Of a DNA stretch of 17,707 bases, positions 14,659 to 17,707 are shown piece by piece (the stretch's first letter is position 1; the number at the start of each line of letters is the position of its first letter). This DNA is from an uncultured Clostridium sp. GTDB lineage: Bacteria; Bacillota; Clostridia; Lachnospirales; Lachnospiraceae. A model generated the notes under the pieces. The model did no database searches. It worked only from the letters and a program-made list of their open reading frames with translations, and had not been told where the DNA came from. The stretch covers positions 1-17,707 of the forward strand of contig URFM01000064.1 of NCBI GenBank assembly GCA_900547035.1, given 5' to 3'. Position numbers and translations under genes: made by a program.

Positions 14659-15687
14659 TTAAGCCATTTCTGCGATTTCATAGAGCAGCCGCTCTGATTC
14701 CTCCCATCCCAGACAGGGGTCGGTGATGGATTTCCCGTAGCAGTGTTCTCCAACTTTCTGATTGCCGGGATTGATGTAGCTTTCGATCATCAGCCCCTTT
14801 ACCAGGCAGCGAATGTCGTCGGAGTGGCGGCGGCTGTGAAGCACCTCTTTGGCGATGCGAACCTGTTCCTCATAGTGCTTGTTGGAATTGCTGTGGTTCA
14901 CATCCACGATGCAGGCGGGATTCTTTAAGGAACGCTTGCTGTAAAGCTCAAAGAGCAGCCGCAGATCCTCATAATGGTAGTTGGGAATGGCTTGTCCATG
15001 CTTGTTTACCGCGCCTCTCAAAATGGTGTGAGCCAGAGGATTCCCGGGACAATGGACCTGGCTGGCACGGAAAATGAAGTCGTGGGGCAGCTGGGCGGCC
15101 ACAACGGAGTTGAGCATTACCGTCAAATCGCCGCTGGTAGGGTTTTTCATTCCAACCGGGACGTCGCAGCCGCTGGCTACCAGGCGGTGGAACTGATTCT
15201 CCACGGACCGTGCTCCTACGGCGATATAAGACATAATATCGGAAAGATAGTGCAGATTTTCCGGATAGAGCATCTCATCTGCGGTGGAAAATCCTGTTTC
15301 CCGCAAAACACGCATGTGCATATGGCGAATCGCCAGAATTCCCTCAAACATATCCGGCTTTTTTTCCGGATCCGGCTGATGAATCATGCCCATGTAGCCC
15401 TCACCGGTAGTCCGCGGCTTATTGGTGTAAACTCTGGGTACAATAATCAGGCGGTCCTTTGTCTTTTCCTGAACCTTTACCAGACGGTGAACGTAGTCCA
15501 CCACAGAGTCCTCATTATCTGCGGAACAGGGGCCGATAATTACGATAAACTTGTCACTTTCCCCCGTAAAGACCTTTCTCAGCTCCTCATCCTTCTGCTG
15601 CTTCTGCTGGGCGAGATTGGCAGCCAGAGGAAACTGTTCCCGGATGACATCCGGAGAGGGAAGACTGCTGACAAATGTGAAAGACAT
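14659..15687 (-). CDS. 3-deoxy-7-phosphoheptulonate (DAHP) synthase, class I
   Basis: The start at 15687 gives 342 residues. The GGAGG ribosome site 11 bases upstream lies within an in-frame upstream ATG codon series and so excludes the longer reading. Class I (AroF/AroG/AroH-like) motifs are present: IGPCSADN (51-58, C54), PRVYTNKPRTT (84-94), GARSVENQFHR (158-168), VGMKNPTSGD (178-187), then CIVDVNHSNSNK, LMIESY and SITDPCLGWE, which supply the metal-binding His, Glu and Asp. The enzyme condenses phosphoenolpyruvate with erythrose 4-phosphate, the first step of the shikimate pathway, and is usually feedback-inhibited by an aromatic amino acid. The sequence does not tell which one. It has its own promoter and an unusually long leader filled by a repeat element. 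No other aro gene is adjacent. Confidence 0.94.
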   Translation of the reverse strand: MSFTFVSSLPSPDVIREQFPLAANLAQQKQQKDEELRKVFTGESDKFIVIIGPCSADNEDSVVDYVHRLVKVQEKTKDRLIIVPRVYTNKPRTTGEGYMGMIHQPDPEKKPDMFEGILAIRHMHMRVLRETGFSTADEMLYPENLHYLSDIMSYIAVGARSVENQFHRLVASGCDVPVGMKNPTSGDLTVMLNSVVAAQLPHDFIFRASQVHCPGNPLAHTILRGAVNKHGQAIPNYHYEDLRLLFELYSKRSLKNPACIVDVNHSNSNKHYEEQVRIAKEVLHSRRHSDDIRCLVKGLMIESYINPGNQKVGEHCYGKSITDPCLGWEESERLLYEIAEMA

Positions 15688-15713
15688 TTTAAGGTATACC
15701 TCCATTCCAAATG

Positions 15714-15879
15714 TATGATACACGGATTGCTTCGTGCTGACGCACTCCCGCAAGCCTAAAACGCCGGGGATTCGCTCGTTTTTCTACGAAAAACGGCTAC
15801 TTTTCGGTGTTTTGCGCCTTCCAAAGTCACGCTTGCCTGTGCAAGCACAGCCCGCATGATTTTTTGACGCTGTATCATA
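15714..15879. repeat. 166-bp MITE-like element in the DAHP synthase leader
   Basis: The ends are perfect 9-base inverted repeats, TATGATACA (15714-15722) and TGTATCATA (15871-15879). If the outer TA on each side is read as a target duplication, the element is TGATACA...TGTATCA. Inside are a near-continuous hairpin CGTTTTTCTACGAAAAACG (15777-15795), a GTGC/GCAC hairpin inside TTGC/GCAA near 15727-15753, and two mutually exclusive hairpins (GCTTGC/GCAAGC at 15831-15846 and CTGTGC/GCACAG at 15837-15850). It could encode a 33-residue peptide on the minus strand (15857-15756), but there is no ribosome site. That peptide (with KVAVFRRKTSESPAF) looks like ones I recall from repeated intergenic DNA of Lachnospiraceae. 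Confidence 0.6.
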
Positions 15880-15907
15880 TTATAAGGTAGAAGAAGCAAT
15901 TCGGCAA
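15879..15907 (-). promoter_or_regulatory. Promoter of the DAHP synthase gene
   Basis: On the minus strand TTGCCG (15907-15902) and TATAAT (15884-15879) are separated by exactly 17 bp. The -10 abuts the end of the repeat element, so transcription would begin inside it and give a leader of about 185 nt. Confidence 0.7.
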
Positions 15908-15935
15908 GAGCTGGCACGAAAATCTTCGCAGAATG

Positions 15936-15964
15936 TTGACAGAATTCGGATTTCCAAGTATAAC
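15936..15964 (+). promoter_or_regulatory. Promoter of the EamA transporter gene
   Basis: A perfect -35 TTGACA (15936-15941) and TATAAC (15959-15964) are separated by 17 bp, about 30 bases before the gene. It is divergent from the DAHP synthase promoter, with 28 bp between the two -35 boxes. Confidence 0.85.
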
Positions 15965-15997
15965 TAGAAACAGCCGAACGGAAAGGATATGCAGCAG

Positions 15998-16933
15998 ATG
16001 AACCAGGAAAATACAAGCAGAAAAAGCCCGGATTCCAGGGCGAACATCACAAAAGGCTCTCTGATGGCTGCAGCAGGCGCGGTCTGCTGGGGCTTTTCCG
16101 GCTGCTGCGGACAGTTCCTTTTTGTGGAGAGAGGCGTTCAGGCACCGTGGCTGGTAACGCTGCGCCTGGTGATCGCCGGCATCTTTTTGATTATCAACGG
16201 ATTTATTTTAAGCGGAAGGGATAACCTGAGAATCTTTTACAGGAAGGCGGACCGAATCCATCTGATTGTTTTCGGCCTTGCCGGCATTACCTTTTGCCAG
16301 TTCAGCTATTTTATGGCGGTGCAGAGCAGCAACGCAGGAACGGCTACCGTGCTTCAGTACCTGTCTCCGATTCTGATTCTGCTCTGGCTCTGCATTCGGG
16401 AAATGCGGCTTCCGGGAGGAATGGAGCTTTTGGCGATTCTGCTTTCCCTGGCGGGCGTATTTCTGATCGGAACCCATGGAGACCTTTCCGGACTGCAGCT
16501 GTCAAAGGAAGGGCTGTTCTGGGGCCTGATGGCCGCGGTGGCTGCCATGATCTATACAGTCCTTCCGGGAACCCTGGTGAACCGCTATGGCATCTGTCAG
16601 GTTTTGGGATACGGAATGTTTATGGGAGGCGTGGCTCTTGCCATCTTTGTACAGCCCTGGAGAGTATCTCTGGTTTGGGACGGAGCCATGTTCGCGGCGC
16701 TGTTCGGGGTCATTTTGGTGGGAACGGCCCTGGCCTTCGGGCTGTATTTAAAAGGAGTCAGCATGATTGGCCCTTTAAAAGGCAGTTTGATTTCCGGCCT
16801 GGAGCCGGTGTCCTCTATTCTGATTTCCGTGTTTTGGCTGGGAACGGCGTTTACAGCCCTGGATTTTTTAGGATTCGCCTTGATTTTGGCAGCAGTGGCA
16901 ATCCTGGCGGGGACGGGAAAAAAGACTGATTAG
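15998..16933 (+). CDS. EamA-family (drug/metabolite transporter) permease
   Basis: The product has 311 residues with about ten hydrophobic helices arranged as two EamA repeats (roughly residues 20-155 and 170-305). The first repeat has AAAGAVCWGFSG, LVTLRLVIAG and LQYLSPILILLW. The second has GLMAAVAAMIYTVLPG and LISGLEPVSSILIS with the usual E-P in the penultimate helix region. Members export amino acids or metabolites, or import them; the substrate cannot be read from sequence. An ATG at 15989 is only one base from the AAAGGA ribosome site, so the ATG at 15998 (ten-base spacing) is preferred. It is monocistronic by context. No strong terminator is visible before tyrS. Confidence 0.87.
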   Translation: MNQENTSRKSPDSRANITKGSLMAAAGAVCWGFSGCCGQFLFVERGVQAPWLVTLRLVIAGIFLIINGFILSGRDNLRIFYRKADRIHLIVFGLAGITFCQFSYFMAVQSSNAGTATVLQYLSPILILLWLCIREMRLPGGMELLAILLSLAGVFLIGTHGDLSGLQLSKEGLFWGLMAAVAAMIYTVLPGTLVNRYGICQVLGYGMFMGGVALAIFVQPWRVSLVWDGAMFAALFGVILVGTALAFGLYLKGVSMIGPLKGSLISGLEPVSSILISVFWLGTAFTALDFLGFALILAAVAILAGTGKKTD

Positions 16934-16968
16934 CCGGAACGGTTATGAAAATTGTAAGAGATTACGGC

Positions 16969-16996
16969 TTGCACGAACGATAAAATATGGTACACT
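16969..16996 (+). promoter_or_regulatory. Probable promoter of tyrS
   Basis: TTGCAC (16969-16974) and TACACT (16991-16996) are separated by 16 bp, 80 bases before the tyrS ATG. Both boxes are partial matches. Confidence 0.5.
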
Positions 16997-17002
16997 ATTA
17001 AC

Positions 17003-17044
17003 ATACCCACGAAATTCCTCTAATGGAAGGGGGATAATGGGTAT
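17003..17044 (+). other. Stem-loop in the tyrS leader
   Basis: ATACCC (17003-17008) pairs with GGGTAT (17039-17044), enclosing a second small stem TTCC (17015-17018) with GGAA (17024-17027). It has no U tract and no T-box landmarks. The ribosome site AAGGAG follows at 17059-17064. Confidence 0.4.
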
Positions 17045-17075
17045 CCTCACACGTTTATAAGGAGATTTGATTGCG

Positions 17076-17707
17076 ATGCAGATTTACGAAGAACTGGTTG
17101 CCAGAGGCCTGATCGCCCAGGTGACCAATGAAGAAGAAATTAAAAAAATGGTCAATGAAGGAAAGGCCGTTTTCTATATTGGATTCGATCCTACGGCGGA
17201 CAGCCTGCATGTGGGACATTTTATGGCCTTGTGTCTGATGAAGCGCCTTCAGATGGCGGGAAATAAGCCCATCGCCTTAATCGGCGGCGGCACCGGCATG
17301 ATCGGCGATCCTTCCGGCCGTACGGATATGCGCAAGATGATGACGCCGGAGACCATTCAGCACAACTGTGACTGCTTTAAAAAGCAGATGAGCCGCTTTA
17401 TTGATTTTTCCGATGGAAAGGCTCTGATGGTGAACAATGCGGAGTGGCTGCTGGATCTGAACTATATTGAATTTCTGCGGGAAGTGGGCCCCCATTTCTC
17501 CGTCAACAACATGCTGCGCGCCGAGTGCTATAAGCAGAGGATGGAGAAGGGATTAAGCTTCCTGGAGTTCAATTATATGATTATGCAGAGCTATGACTTC
17601 TACGAGCTGTTCCAGCGCTATGGCTGCAATATGCAGTTCGGCGGAGACGACCAGTGGAGCAACATGCTGGGCGGTACGGAGCTGATCCGCAGAAAGCTGG
17701 GCAAGGA
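17076..17707 (+). CDS. tyrS: Tyrosyl-tRNA synthetase, N-terminal part (3' end outside window)
   Basis: The reading frame is open from the ATG at 17076 to the window edge (210 codons). AAGGAG lies 11 bases before the start. Class I synthetase features of the TyrS branch are present: [15 protein letters not shown], which contains the HIGH-like HVGH, then [16 protein letters not shown] and, further on, [16 protein letters not shown] and [12 protein letters not shown], which line the tyrosine pocket. The KMSKS loop and the C-terminal S4-like domain would lie beyond the window. The enzyme charges tRNA-Tyr with tyrosine. A separate promoter and short leader are upstream; a T-box, common for synthetase genes of Firmicutes, is not seen. 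Confidence 0.95.
   Translation, partial: MQIYEELVARGLIAQVTNEEEIKKMVNEGKAVFYIGFDPTADSLHVGHFMALCLMKRLQMAGNKPIALIGGGTGMIGDPSGRTDMRKMMTPETIQHNCDCFKKQMSRFIDFSDGKALMVNNAEWLLDLNYIEFLREVGPHFSVNNMLRAECYKQRMEKGLSFLEFNYMIMQSYDFYELFQRYGCNMQFGGDDQWSNMLGGTELIRRKLGK

Noticed and set aside
14974..15759. Plus-strand open frame of 261 codons across the DAHP synthase gene
   Set aside because: It is the complement of a clearly recognised enzyme gene and has no motif of its own.
15688..15878. A T-box or other named riboswitch in the long DAHP synthase leader
   Set aside because: No T-box antiterminator consensus and no other riboswitch landmark is visible. The repeat-element explanation fits better.
16933..16960. 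AGCCG-GAA-CGGTT hairpin after the EamA transporter
   Set aside because: The stem is short and followed by ATGAAAATTG rather than a T run, so a terminator cannot be claimed.

Overview
The window suits the chromosome of an anaerobic gut Firmicute of the Lachnospiraceae/Clostridium type. The reasons are strong AGGAGG-type ribosome sites, sigma-A promoters, a moderately high GC content for Firmicutes, MMPL-type exporter and lipoprotein genes, and a FucO-type 1,2-propanediol oxidoreductase. The species cannot be named from the sequence. No phage, complete insertion sequence, CRISPR array, rRNA or tRNA is visible. The unusual material lies between the genes.

Layout. (1) 1-2343, plus strand: the C-terminal end of an MMPL/RND-type membrane exporter, overlapped by a secreted coiled-coil protein of unknown function. 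(2) 2267-3755: a cysteine-rich DUF5714 protein on the minus strand, whose 3' end overlaps the coiled-coil gene, and a divergent TetR-family regulator with its own terminator. (3) 3819-5128: fucO, with an extended -10 promoter embedded in a perfect-arm palindrome (candidate TetR operator), closed by a very long hairpin that can serve both strands. (4) 9308-5157, minus strand: a likely four-gene operon of PF09818 ABC-class ATPase, CPBP membrane protease, secreted ComEC-like metallo-beta-lactamase lipoprotein and DUF3006 protein. (5) 9322-14640, plus strand: a run of D-Ala-D-Ala carboxypeptidase, degenerate Sir2-like protein, hisH, hisF, ung and uppP, largely tightly spaced. (6) 15907-14659, minus strand: class I DAHP synthase with a long leader containing a 166-bp repeat-like element. 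(7) 15936 to the end, plus strand: an EamA/DMT transporter and the start of tyrS.

How it fits together. The carboxypeptidase trims peptidoglycan stem peptides and UppP recycles the undecaprenyl carrier, so the plus-strand run has envelope genes at both ends, with histidine biosynthesis (HisHF) and DNA repair (Ung) between them. DAHP synthase opens the aromatic pathway and TyrS uses one of its products, but nothing here shows that they are co-regulated.

The most interesting non-coding signal is a family of palindromic repeats built on T(A/G)ACAGTTCAGGACG. It occurs three times (3843, 9228-9279, 9354-9468), each time a few bases downstream of a recognisable promoter, so each copy would be transcribed as a 5'-leader hairpin. 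A second, unrelated element (15714-15879) with TATGATACA ends occupies the DAHP synthase leader. I see no complete, clearly new multi-gene system. The best candidates for undescribed biology are the leader hairpins, the secreted MBL/DUF3006 pair and the catalytically degenerate Sir2-like protein.
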